A DNA stretch of 39,106 nt from Chloroflexota bacterium (lineage in GTDB: Bacteria > Chloroflexota > Anaerolineae > Aggregatilineales > J027). Position 1 is the first letter of the stretch; every line of letters starts with the position of its first letter. The stretch spans positions 1 through 39,106 of the forward strand of contig RFGP01000037.1 of assembly GCA_003697365.1 (NCBI GenBank), in the 5' to 3' direction. The notes under the pieces were generated by a model that saw nothing but the letters and a program-made list of their open reading frames with translations, had not been told where the DNA came from and searched no databases. The position numbers and the translations under genes are program-made. Shown piece by piece: positions 31,463-39,106 of the stretch.

Positions 31463-33990
31463 GTAAGCGCTTTCTTGCGCTCGTTATTCTTTTACTGGGC
31501 TTTGGCGTGCGTGTATGGCAGCTTGATGCAGAATCGATTTGGCATGATGAAGGATGGTCGATTCGTGCAATTCATAGCCCTTTTGGCACTCCAGACGACA
31601 ATACACCATATGTTTATTACATAACGGGTCATTTGTTGTGGCGATTGGGTGCAGGCAATAGTGCATTTGCATTGCGATATGTCTCTGTCCTGATAGGGCT
31701 TGTTACTGTTGCAGTGGCATTATACATAGGACAACGCTGGTTTGGGCATCATGGTAGCTGGACTTTTGGCTTTTTAATTGCCATCTCTCCATTATTATGG
31801 GACTATGCTCAAGAAGTAAGAGCTTATGTTGCCGTTCCGCTCATTGCCCTGCTGCTATTGCTGTGGGTTGAATCTCTATTACATTATCCACGCCAACGTT
31901 CCATACCACATCGCTTATGGATAAGCATTTGGCTTACCGAATGTGTAGGGCTTTATACGCATAACTTAGCAGTACCGCTTGTTGCTTGGACAGGACTCAC
32001 AGTTGGTATTGTTTGGTTATTCAGGAAAAATTGGCAGCGTCTTATAACGTGGTGTGCATTGCACATTTTGCTAGGGATTGCCTACATCCCTTGGGTGATG
32101 ACTCAATCGCCATCTGGCACAAACTTAAATACGCCGCCACAAATTGGTTTCGCACTTGTACGTGATATTTGGTACAGCTATTTTCTACCCGTTCTAGCAC
32201 AAGTACGAGACGCTGAGAGCCCAATCCTAATTATTCTGGCAGCGATCATCAGCCTTGTAGCTATACCTTTTTTCGTATTAAAACGCCCCCTTCAAGGTGG
32301 AATTACACTCTCTCAAGCATTATTGGTACCCCTATTCAGTACCGCGCTTTTACTAGCTGCACATATAGACTTTCATCCGCGTTATTTTATTGCTGGCACA
32401 CCAGCAGCTCTGCTCGTACTTGTTGGCGGAACTCAAGCAATTTCTTCTGTAAAGATACGCAACCTCAGCGCAATAGTGATAACTATTCTGATGGGAATTA
32501 TTAGCTATCAAAGCCTGCACGACATCCACACAACACGCACTTATCAACATGATGACTTTGCGGCTGTTGCAAAATATTATGCAAACTTGCCAGAAGACAC
32601 TGTAATATTAATACCATTTGATGACGAGCCCGCCTTACAATATTATTTTGCTTCTGAGTATGATATTAAAGCCCAATTCATCAATGTTCCGCTCCATAGC
32701 AAAAAAGAGATAGCACTCTCCACAATACAAGAACTAGCCTCTGTTGGTTCACGTCATGTCGAATTATTGACGTGGTTTCAGCTACCAGCTGATGTACGCG
32801 GAATGTATCCTTGCTTTTTGGGCAGTAACAGCGAAACCATTGGGGAAACGCAACGCTTCTTTGGACTCAGCACTCAAACATTCATGCTTTCGCGTATCCC
32901 CGATCCTAAACCTTTGCCAATTGAAGCTACTTTTGCTGAAGGTGATTTGCGCAACGTTTTTTACATGGCTTCTCAAGAAGGTGTATGTGTATTCACCGAA
33001 TGGCATCCTAAACAAAACAATGGCGAGACAAGCATCGTGAGCCAAATCCTAAATCCCATAGAAGAAACCATTGCAAGGCAAGATGCCGTTATAAGAAACG
33101 CTGCACAAGAAAGCAACCTTAAAGATTATGGTGCGTCTTTTCATTGGCTACCATTGCCTAGAGGAGCACCTCTTGATGATTATACGATCGCCTTTACTGT
33201 CTACAATCAAGCAAAGCCAAGCGGTTTTGATGTCATTCAGAACAATCGAATTATAGGTAAAACTGTGCAAGCAACTCAACCAATTCGCGCACGCGGTAAA
33301 CCATTAACTGAAACGCCTTCGATAGATCAACTTTTGAGCGATAGTGTAGGAGACATGCCTTTAAATAGCGGCTCATCTTTTACAGTGACGCTACTTATAC
33401 ATCAAGCACAGATAGTATCGCTTGTTGGCGAAGGATGGCGCATTGAATCACCAATTATGCGCGATCCAGAATTAGAAGCTCAGCTAAGTTGGCATCACTT
33501 CACCATTCCCCCAGATGCAAATGGCGAAGTTGAACTTTGGGCAGGAGCAACACTTTTAAAAACATATGTCATCAATCCTGTAGAACACCTATTTGAACAG
33601 CCATCTAGTCAAGTAACTACATCTGCCACATTTGAAGGCATTGGGGAATTGGTTGGGTATAGTGTGACACATCCTTATGACGTGACTTTAGTTTGGCAAG
33701 CGCATCAAACAACAGATATACCTTACATGGTGTTTGTACAATTTATCGCTCCAGATGGGCGAGTGATCGCACAAAGTGATAGCCAACCCGCCAATGGAGA
33801 GCGCCCAACAACTAGTTGGATACCCAATGAATACATCATCGACAACCATCGTCTCTCCTCAAATATAGAACAATATAAAGGCAAAGGTACTTTGATCATT
33901 GGATTTTACAACCCAGATACGTTTGAACGTGTACTTACGACAGAAGGACAAGATTTTTATCAATTACCAACCGAATATTTAGTTGATTGA
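31459..33990 (+). CDS. GT-C-type membrane glycosyltransferase-like protein
   Basis: The 843-residue protein has about ten N-terminal membrane helices (up to about 365) followed by a soluble region of about 480 residues. The first extracytoplasmic loop contains AESIWHDEGWSIRA (25-38); the Asp-Glu pair here matches the catalytic acidic motif of GT-C glycosyltransferases that use lipid-linked sugars (ArnT/PMT-like). The second half is beta-rich, with a jelly-roll-like part near 715-840. A sugar-transfer role in the envelope is inferred; donor and acceptor are unknown. It begins inside the DUF58 stop codon (ATGA), an unusual tight coupling for this enzyme class. Confidence 0.72.
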   Translation: MSKRFLALVILLLGFGVRVWQLDAESIWHDEGWSIRAIHSPFGTPDDNTPYVYYITGHLLWRLGAGNSAFALRYVSVLIGLVTVAVALYIGQRWFGHHGSWTFGFLIAISPLLWDYAQEVRAYVAVPLIALLLLLWVESLLHYPRQRSIPHRLWISIWLTECVGLYTHNLAVPLVAWTGLTVGIVWLFRKNWQRLITWCALHILLGIAYIPWVMTQSPSGTNLNTPPQIGFALVRDIWYSYFLPVLAQVRDAESPILIILAAIISLVAIPFFVLKRPLQGGITLSQALLVPLFSTALLLAAHIDFHPRYFIAGTPAALLVLVGGTQAISSVKIRNLSAIVITILMGIISYQSLHDIHTTRTYQHDDFAAVAKYYANLPEDTVILIPFDDEPALQYYFASEYDIKAQFINVPLHSKKEIALSTIQELASVGSRHVELLTWFQLPADVRGMYPCFLGSNSETIGETQRFFGLSTQTFMLSRIPDPKPLPIEATFAEGDLRNVFYMASQEGVCVFTEWHPKQNNGETSIVSQILNPIEETIARQDAVIRNAAQESNLKDYGASFHWLPLPRGAPLDDYTIAFTVYNQAKPSGFDVIQNNRIIGKTVQATQPIRARGKPLTETPSIDQLLSDSVGDMPLNSGSSFTVTLLIHQAQIVSLVGEGWRIESPIMRDPELEAQLSWHHFTIPPDANGEVELWAGATLLKTYVINPVEHLFEQPSSQVTTSATFEGIGELVGYSVTHPYDVTLVWQAHQTTDIPYMVFVQFIAPDGRVIAQSDSQPANGERPTTSWIPNEYIIDNHRLSSNIEQYKGKGTLIIGFYNPDTFERVLTTEGQDFYQLPTEYLVD

Positions 33991-34002
33991 GAGATAACTA
34001 GC

Positions 34003-35988
34003 GTGGGTGGATTCGGATTTTTATCATTAGCTTCATTAGCCTTCTCGGCATTAGCTATTCCCATATTTTTGCTTTACATGCTGCGTTTGCGGCGTACTGA
34101 TATGCCAATTTCAAGCACTTTTTTATGGCAACAGCTCGTGCGAGACAGAGAGGCAAACGCCCCTTGGCAACGCCTACGCCTTAATTGGTTGTTGTTTTTA
34201 CAGTTGCTTATTCTAGCAGTGTTAGTACTGGCTCTAGCACGTCCATATCAAGAAGTTGAAACCATCACTCGTGGGCGCATTGTTTTATTGCTAGATGCTT
34301 CAGCAAGCATGAATGCAACCGATCTAAATGGTCAGACGCGCTTTGCTGAGGCACAAAAGATCGCGCTAGACACCATCAACACCTTAGGGGAAGATGATAC
34401 AATGACCGTCATTCGAGTGGGCGAGGTACCTGAAGTTCTTGCCGCAGCAACAAGAGATCGAACTGTATTGCGCCGTGCTATCCGCGAAGCTACACCAAGC
34501 GTTGGTAAAGCCGATTGGCCCGCCGCACTGACGCTTGCTGCAAGTGGATCGCTAGGTGTAGATGAATTGCAGGTTGTTGTTTTAAGTGATGGCGGTTTAC
34601 CTGATGATTTGCCTGTTGTGCCCGGTGAAGTGCTTTTTGTAAAAGTAGGCGAGTCTGATAGCAATGTGGGAATTACAGTTCTCTCTGTGCGTCAACTGCC
34701 TGATCAGCCACCACAAATGTTTGCCCAGCTAGAAAATTTTAGTACCCAAGGTAGCCGTGTAATCTTAGAGTTGCGATTAGATGGTGAATTTTATAATTCT
34801 CAATTTTATACCATTCCCGCTGGAGATGTACTGAACATCGTAGAAGCTGATTTACCTGAAAACTTCACCAAACTAGAGGCACGTCTTTCACCGCCTAGTA
34901 ATGCCAGCACCCCTGACTACCTTCGCATTGATGACGTGGCATATGCTGTTCATGCTGAAGCTGCAACTGGTAACGTTCTTCTTATCACTGAAGGCAATAT
35001 CTTTTTAGAAGAGCTCTTTGAAAATCTAACAGGGATTAACCTAACCGTTAGCACGCCCGAACAGGGTATACTGCGTGGCGACTATGATCTCATCGTATTT
35101 GATAGCTGGTTACCAAATGAGCTGCCCACAAAAGAAGATATTTTCATCATTAATCCAACTACCAGCACGAACCTCTTTGCTGTGAGCGGCGAAAGTACAG
35201 ACACAGCAATTGATCCCATCACTGGCGGTGTTTCCATTGAAGACGAACGCACACGCTTTTTGGATTTTTCCAGTGTTGCGATTCGCAATTTCCAAGTTCT
35301 TGAGGATGTGAGTTGGGCAGACTTTTTAGTTGAGACTGAAAATGGCGATCCATTAGTATTAGCTGGTGAATTTGAAGGACAACAAGTCGCTATTCTCACA
35401 TTCGCGCTCAGCAATTCTAATCTCCCACTACAAATTCAATGGCCTATCCTTGTGGCAAATTTAATGGACTGGTATCGCCCACAACGTGCCATTAATGTCA
35501 TCAGCCTTGCGCCTGCAGAACCGATTGCAATTCGGCCAACAGTTCCTGCAGATACTGTTGTTATTCGTAAGCCCAATGGTGAAAGAATCCGCTTCACCTT
35601 AGACGAATCCCCAGAAGTATTTTTCGCTGATACAGCAGCGCTTGGATTTTATGATATTGAAATTCTGCTTGATGGTGATATTGTGCAGACAGATAGCTTC
35701 GCTGTGAATCTTTTTGATCGCGCAGAAAGCAATATCCGTCCAATAGACACCTTAACCTTGCAAGGCAGCGGCGGCGAAACTGTTATCCGCAGTACTACAG
35801 GCGAAGAAACTGGTCGGCGAGAATTATGGCGCTATTTTGTTTATATTGGGTTGATTATCTTAGGCATTGAATGGTGGTATTATCACCGTAGCCGCAACCG
35901 CAAAATTAAGCCCAAAGCGCCTTTCTTACAAGGAACTGAAAGCGAGAAAGCGCGGCGTTGGTGGGCAATTCGACCAAGTCGTCGTTAG
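34003..35988 (+). CDS. BatA-like VWA membrane protein
   Basis: The 661-residue protein starts with a BatA-type N-terminal domain: two membrane helices (about 8-27 and 62-80) flanking LRLRRTDMPISSTFLWQQL. A VWA domain follows with intact MIDAS IVLLLDASASMNATD (Asp98, Ser100, Ser102). Further along are an Ig-like segment and a region reading VLLITEGNIFLEELFENLTG, then YDLIVFDSWLPNELP, resembling an amidotransferase-like fold without a visible catalytic cysteine. A C-terminal membrane helix lies at about 611-630. It is related to Bacteroides aerotolerance (Bat) proteins, which work with MoxR. Start is a GTG preceded by GAGATAA; the previous stop is 12 bases upstream. Confidence 0.87.
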   Translation: MGGFGFLSLASLAFSALAIPIFLLYMLRLRRTDMPISSTFLWQQLVRDREANAPWQRLRLNWLLFLQLLILAVLVLALARPYQEVETITRGRIVLLLDASASMNATDLNGQTRFAEAQKIALDTINTLGEDDTMTVIRVGEVPEVLAAATRDRTVLRRAIREATPSVGKADWPAALTLAASGSLGVDELQVVVLSDGGLPDDLPVVPGEVLFVKVGESDSNVGITVLSVRQLPDQPPQMFAQLENFSTQGSRVILELRLDGEFYNSQFYTIPAGDVLNIVEADLPENFTKLEARLSPPSNASTPDYLRIDDVAYAVHAEAATGNVLLITEGNIFLEELFENLTGINLTVSTPEQGILRGDYDLIVFDSWLPNELPTKEDIFIINPTTSTNLFAVSGESTDTAIDPITGGVSIEDERTRFLDFSSVAIRNFQVLEDVSWADFLVETENGDPLVLAGEFEGQQVAILTFALSNSNLPLQIQWPILVANLMDWYRPQRAINVISLAPAEPIAIRPTVPADTVVIRKPNGERIRFTLDESPEVFFADTAALGFYDIEILLDGDIVQTDSFAVNLFDRAESNIRPIDTLTLQGSGGETVIRSTTGEETGRRELWRYFVYIGLIILGIEWWYYHRSRNRKIKPKAPFLQGTESEKARRWWAIRPSRR

Positions 35989-36003
35989 GGAGATTGTGTT
36001 CTT

Positions 36004-38937
36004 ATGGACTTTATTAGCATTACCGATCCAACAGCGTTTATACTTTTGCTCTTAATCCCAATTTTCATACGACTTGGCTGGCCACAAACCGCATACCGCC
36101 GTCGCCGTGACTTCATCTCAATGGGTGTGCGTATTGTGTTAATTTTATTGCTAATTTTAAGCCTTGCGGGTTTACAAATACGCCAACGCGCAGATCGTTT
36201 AGCTGTTGTATTTTTAGTCGATGTATCTGACAGTATGGATGAAGTCTCGCAAAGCCAAGCCATTGAATATGTGCAAGCCGCTATTGAAAACATGACCGAA
36301 GATGATCTGGCTGCAGTTATACTATTTGGTGAGAACGCACTTGTCGAACGCCCAATGCAATCGATCATCGATCTGAGCCAAATTGGTACACGTCCTATAT
36401 CCATCAATACAGACATCGCTGAAGCGATTCGTCTCGGAATAGCTCTTTTTCCGCCGGATGCTGCCAAACGTCTTGTGATCTTAAGTGATGGACTTGAAAC
36501 AAGTGGTGATGCACTACGCGCTGCTGAACTTGCTGCTGCGACAAATGTACAAATTGATTATGTTCCCTTTGGTGTTGTACGTAATCGTGAAGTGCTCGTT
36601 AGTAGTGTACGTGTACCTTCTGTTGTAGGTGAAGACGAGCCTTTTGATTTAATCGTTGAAATTGAAAACCGAGGCGATACTAGTACGCCTGTATTACTTA
36701 CTGTCTCTGCTGATGGTGAACCCATTGAAACGCAAGAAATCACCGTTCGTCCCGGCACTAATCGCTATGTCTTCAGCCCACTACAATATTCAACGGCACG
36801 CTTCGTTGAATTTCGGGTCACAATTGAACCGCAAACAGGCGAGGGTTTTACCGAAAATAATCAGTTATCGGCTTTTACACAGGTTTCAGGGCGTTCACGA
36901 GTGCTACTCGTCAGAAGTGAGCCACAAGAAACAGTTGCACTTGAAGCAGCGCTTTCTGATGCTGGTTTATTGCTGGATGTCATTACGCCTGAAGAGATGC
37001 CACTCGGTTTAGCACCATTAGCTGTATACGAAAGCATCATTTTAGCTAACGTATCAGCAGCAGAACTAACACCAACACGCATGGAACTATTACAGCTCTA
37101 CGTACGTGATGCTGGGCGTGGCTTAGTTGTCATCGGTGGGCCAGATGCTTATGGTGTTGGCGGATATTTTGAAACACCTCTAGAAAAAGCATTACCTGTT
37201 GATATGCGCATTCGCAACCAAGAACGTATTCCACAACTCACAATGGTTTATGTTATTGATCGCTCAGGATCAATGGAATTTCGAGGGCCAAGCGGCTTTA
37301 GTAACCTTGAACTTGCCAAAGAAGCGATCATTCGCTCTATCAATTTTTTAAATGACTATGACCGCACAGGTATCGTCTCTTTTGATACACAAGCCTTTTG
37401 GGTAGTAGATATTCAAGAAATCGGTAATGCTGGCAATCGTAGTGACATTATCGGTCGCGTTGCGAGTCTCACGGCCGGTGGTGGCACAGATATTTATGGT
37501 GGTATGGCTGCCATTGATCGTGAATTGCCTAACGATCCTGCCACATTAAAGCATGTTATCTTGCTCACTGATGGTGGTGCAAATCCAGAAGGTATTATTC
37601 CATTAACTGCTCGCTTGCACGACAGCTATGACATCACAACCAGCATTATTGCAATAGGGCAAGATTATGCACCTTGGCTGAGAGATATGGCACGAGCAGG
37701 CGGTGGTAATTTTCATGTCACTTCCACTGTAGAAAACATTCCAGCCATTTTTTCTAGCGAGACAGTCTTAGCAACGCGCTCATATATTTTCGAGGAGCCA
37801 TTCCGTCCAGCACTCGCCTCTACAAGTCCTATTTTAGATGGCATTAATCTCAATACGATGCCTGAACTATTAGGATATGTAGCCACTTCGCCCAAAGACA
37901 CGGCAACTGTCATCTTCACTGGCCCTGAAGACGATCCCATTCTTGCCTCATGGCAATATGGTTTGGGCCGAAGCGTTGCCTTTACATCAGATGCCACCTT
38001 GCGATGGGGGACAAATTGGGTAAACAATTGGAGCGATTATACTCGTTTCTGGAATCAAGTGGTGCGCTGGACGATCACAGAAAACAGTGGTAGCAATATC
38101 GATACCCGTGTTGAAACTCGTGGCGATACTCGTGTCATCGTTGTAGATGCACGTGATGATAACGGCAACTATTTAAATCAGTTAAATTTAGACAGCGCCG
38201 TAATTTATCCAGATAGGACAACCGAAAATCCTATTTTCCGTCAAGTAGCACCGGGACGATATGAAGCGGAATTTCATCCTAACCAAGAAGGCGCATATTT
38301 TATCCGCGTTTATGGTACAACGCCTGAAGATGCGCCTATTGAAGCGACCGTTGCTCAAAATACTGGTTGGGTATTGAGTTATTCAGATGAATATCGCGTC
38401 AGTGAGCCTGATCCTGAATTTTTGAGGCAAATCGCTAGCACAACGGGTGGACGTTCGGTTGCTAATAATCCTGCGAATGTCTTTGCACATGACCTCGATC
38501 AAGCTGAAGCCGCACTTCCCTTATATCCTTACCTCTTAGCATTAGCGGCGTTCTTATTGGTACTTGATATTGCCATACGACGCTTGGTCATCAATCGCAG
38601 CGATCTAGAGCGGCTACGAGTATGGAGTGCTGGACTATTAGGTAGGCGAACCTCTAGCTATGAAGGTACGCAAAGTGAACAACGCATTAGCGATTTAATG
38701 CGTGCCAAGCAAAGAGCGAGCAACAGTGCATCTAGTGCTGAAGACGTAACTGCACCTACGTCTTCACCAATGCCGTCAAGAGCTGCAACTAATAATCCCA
38801 ATACAACAACAGCAGCCACACCTCAAACCCCTGCAAGACGTTCTATGCGTCCAACCTCAAAATCACGGGGCGAAGCGGCAAGTAATACTGCATCATCTTT
38901 ACTCAAGAAAAAACGGGAGCGGAGCGATGGCTCGTAA
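36004..38937 (+). CDS. Membrane protein with two VWA domains flanking an amidotransferase-like domain
   Basis: The 977-residue protein begins with two membrane helices (about 10-24, 42-58). VWA domain 1 has VVFLVDVSDSMDE (MIDAS Asp73, Ser75, Ser77). An Ig-like segment and an amidotransferase-like domain (about 295-400; RVLLVRSEPQETV, GRGLVVIGGPDAYGVGGYF) follow. VWA domain 2 has VYVIDRSGSMEF (Asp419, Ser421, Ser423), with TAGGGTDIYGG and ILLTDGGANPEG. Then come a beta-rich part, a third membrane helix (about 841-861) and a disordered Ser/Thr/Ala tail with many basic residues, probably cytoplasmic. Both MIDAS sites look competent to bind metal. It follows the BatA-like gene by 15 bases and overlaps the next gene by 11. 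Confidence 0.87.
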   Translation: MDFISITDPTAFILLLLIPIFIRLGWPQTAYRRRRDFISMGVRIVLILLLILSLAGLQIRQRADRLAVVFLVDVSDSMDEVSQSQAIEYVQAAIENMTEDDLAAVILFGENALVERPMQSIIDLSQIGTRPISINTDIAEAIRLGIALFPPDAAKRLVILSDGLETSGDALRAAELAAATNVQIDYVPFGVVRNREVLVSSVRVPSVVGEDEPFDLIVEIENRGDTSTPVLLTVSADGEPIETQEITVRPGTNRYVFSPLQYSTARFVEFRVTIEPQTGEGFTENNQLSAFTQVSGRSRVLLVRSEPQETVALEAALSDAGLLLDVITPEEMPLGLAPLAVYESIILANVSAAELTPTRMELLQLYVRDAGRGLVVIGGPDAYGVGGYFETPLEKALPVDMRIRNQERIPQLTMVYVIDRSGSMEFRGPSGFSNLELAKEAIIRSINFLNDYDRTGIVSFDTQAFWVVDIQEIGNAGNRSDIIGRVASLTAGGGTDIYGGMAAIDRELPNDPATLKHVILLTDGGANPEGIIPLTARLHDSYDITTSIIAIGQDYAPWLRDMARAGGGNFHVTSTVENIPAIFSSETVLATRSYIFEEPFRPALASTSPILDGINLNTMPELLGYVATSPKDTATVIFTGPEDDPILASWQYGLGRSVAFTSDATLRWGTNWVNNWSDYTRFWNQVVRWTITENSGSNIDTRVETRGDTRVIVVDARDDNGNYLNQLNLDSAVIYPDRTTENPIFRQVAPGRYEAEFHPNQEGAYFIRVYGTTPEDAPIEATVAQNTGWVLSYSDEYRVSEPDPEFLRQIASTTGGRSVANNPANVFAHDLDQAEAALPLYPYLLALAAFLLVLDIAIRRLVINRSDLERLRVWSAGLLGRRTSSYEGTQSEQRISDLMRAKQRASNSASSAEDVTAPTSSPMPSRAATNNPNTTTAATPQTPARRSMRPTSKSRGEAASNTASSLLKKKRERSDGS

Positions 38938-39106
38938 GCTATTTTTAGCAATTGGGATAATACTCATCTTAAGTGCTTGTGGTCTTTTTTCCAAAGAAGA
39001 TGACAGTAAACCTAGCAATGGTAATACAACAACTGAATGGGTACGCATTACAGATGGTGCAGAATATCGTACCTTCTCCATAACGCCATCGGATGCTACT
39101 CCATTT
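38927..39106 (+). CDS. Lipoprotein, N-terminal part (3' truncated by window edge)
   Basis: An ATG at 38927 with GGGAGCGGAG directly upstream opens a frame that continues to the window end (60 codons). It encodes a lipoprotein signal peptide, MARKLFLAIGIILILSACG, with a consensus lipobox (LSAC, Cys18). An Asp/Ser/Asn-rich linker and TEWVRITDGAEYRTFSITP follow. The start lies inside the last 11 bases of the double-VWA gene, in another frame, so the two are translationally coupled. The mature domain is too incomplete to identify. Confidence 0.8.
   Translation, partial: MARKLFLAIGIILILSACGLFSKEDDSKPSNGNTTTEWVRITDGAEYRTFSITPSDATPF

Noticed and set aside
35985-36467. 160-residue minus-strand open frame
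   Set aside because: Covers the N-terminal helices and first VWA motif of the double-VWA gene; no family features of its own.

Overview
The window looks like chromosomal DNA from an uncultured or little-studied bacterium, most likely Chloroflexota (Anaerolineae-like). This is an inference from four things: a conserved housekeeping block, lipoproteins with Thr/Pro-rich linkers and SH3b repeats, FHA/VWA/MoxR membrane proteins, and moderate GC content. No phage, insertion sequence, CRISPR array, tRNA or rRNA was seen. Coding density is high and nearly all genes are on the + strand; the exception is a four-gene block at 8974-11461.

Region 1 (1-8973) is housekeeping. An Asp23/Gls24 gene is followed by a 355-bp gap rich in inverted repeats. 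Next come fakA, two tandem degV/fakB genes, recG and coaD, then a coiled-coil protein, rpmF with its own promoter and terminator, and a GNAT gene. The Asp23-fakA-recG order resembles the yloU-yloV-recG neighbourhood of Firmicutes. FakA with the DegV proteins should phosphorylate exogenous fatty acids. The first DegV protein has lost several ligand-binding motifs that the second keeps.

Region 2 (8974-11461, minus strand) reads tsaE-tsaB-rimI-like-udg: parts of the tRNA t6A machinery, an N-acetyltransferase and a family 4 Fe-S uracil-DNA glycosylase. A 370-bp divergent region (11462-11831) separates it from region 3. That gap holds promoter-like elements for both sides and a possible three-stem RNA leader.

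Region 3 (11832-18961) is an Opp/Dpp-type peptide importer: oppD (one-base frameshift inside the Walker A motif), oppF, oppC, a large SH3b lipoprotein and oppB, closed by a strong terminator. No classical solute-binding protein gene is present. Both permeases carry large extracytoplasmic insertions. The lipoprotein has a 171-residue beta-sandwich nested inside its first SH3b repeat.

Region 4 (19162 to the end) is about 20 kb of co-directional membrane-system genes: an FHA membrane protein, a secreted/membrane protein with a glutamine-amidotransferase-like domain, ABC ATPase plus ABC-2 permease, a coiled-coil and Gln-rich membrane protein, a MoxR ATPase, a second ABC ATPase plus permease, a DUF58 protein, a GT-C-like membrane protein, a BatA-like VWA protein, a double-VWA protein, and the start of a lipoprotein gene. 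MoxR, DUF58 and VWA proteins are a known partnership. Their integration here with two ABC-2 exporters, an FHA receptor and three amidotransferase-like domains without a visible catalytic cysteine is the best candidate in the window for an undescribed envelope system.
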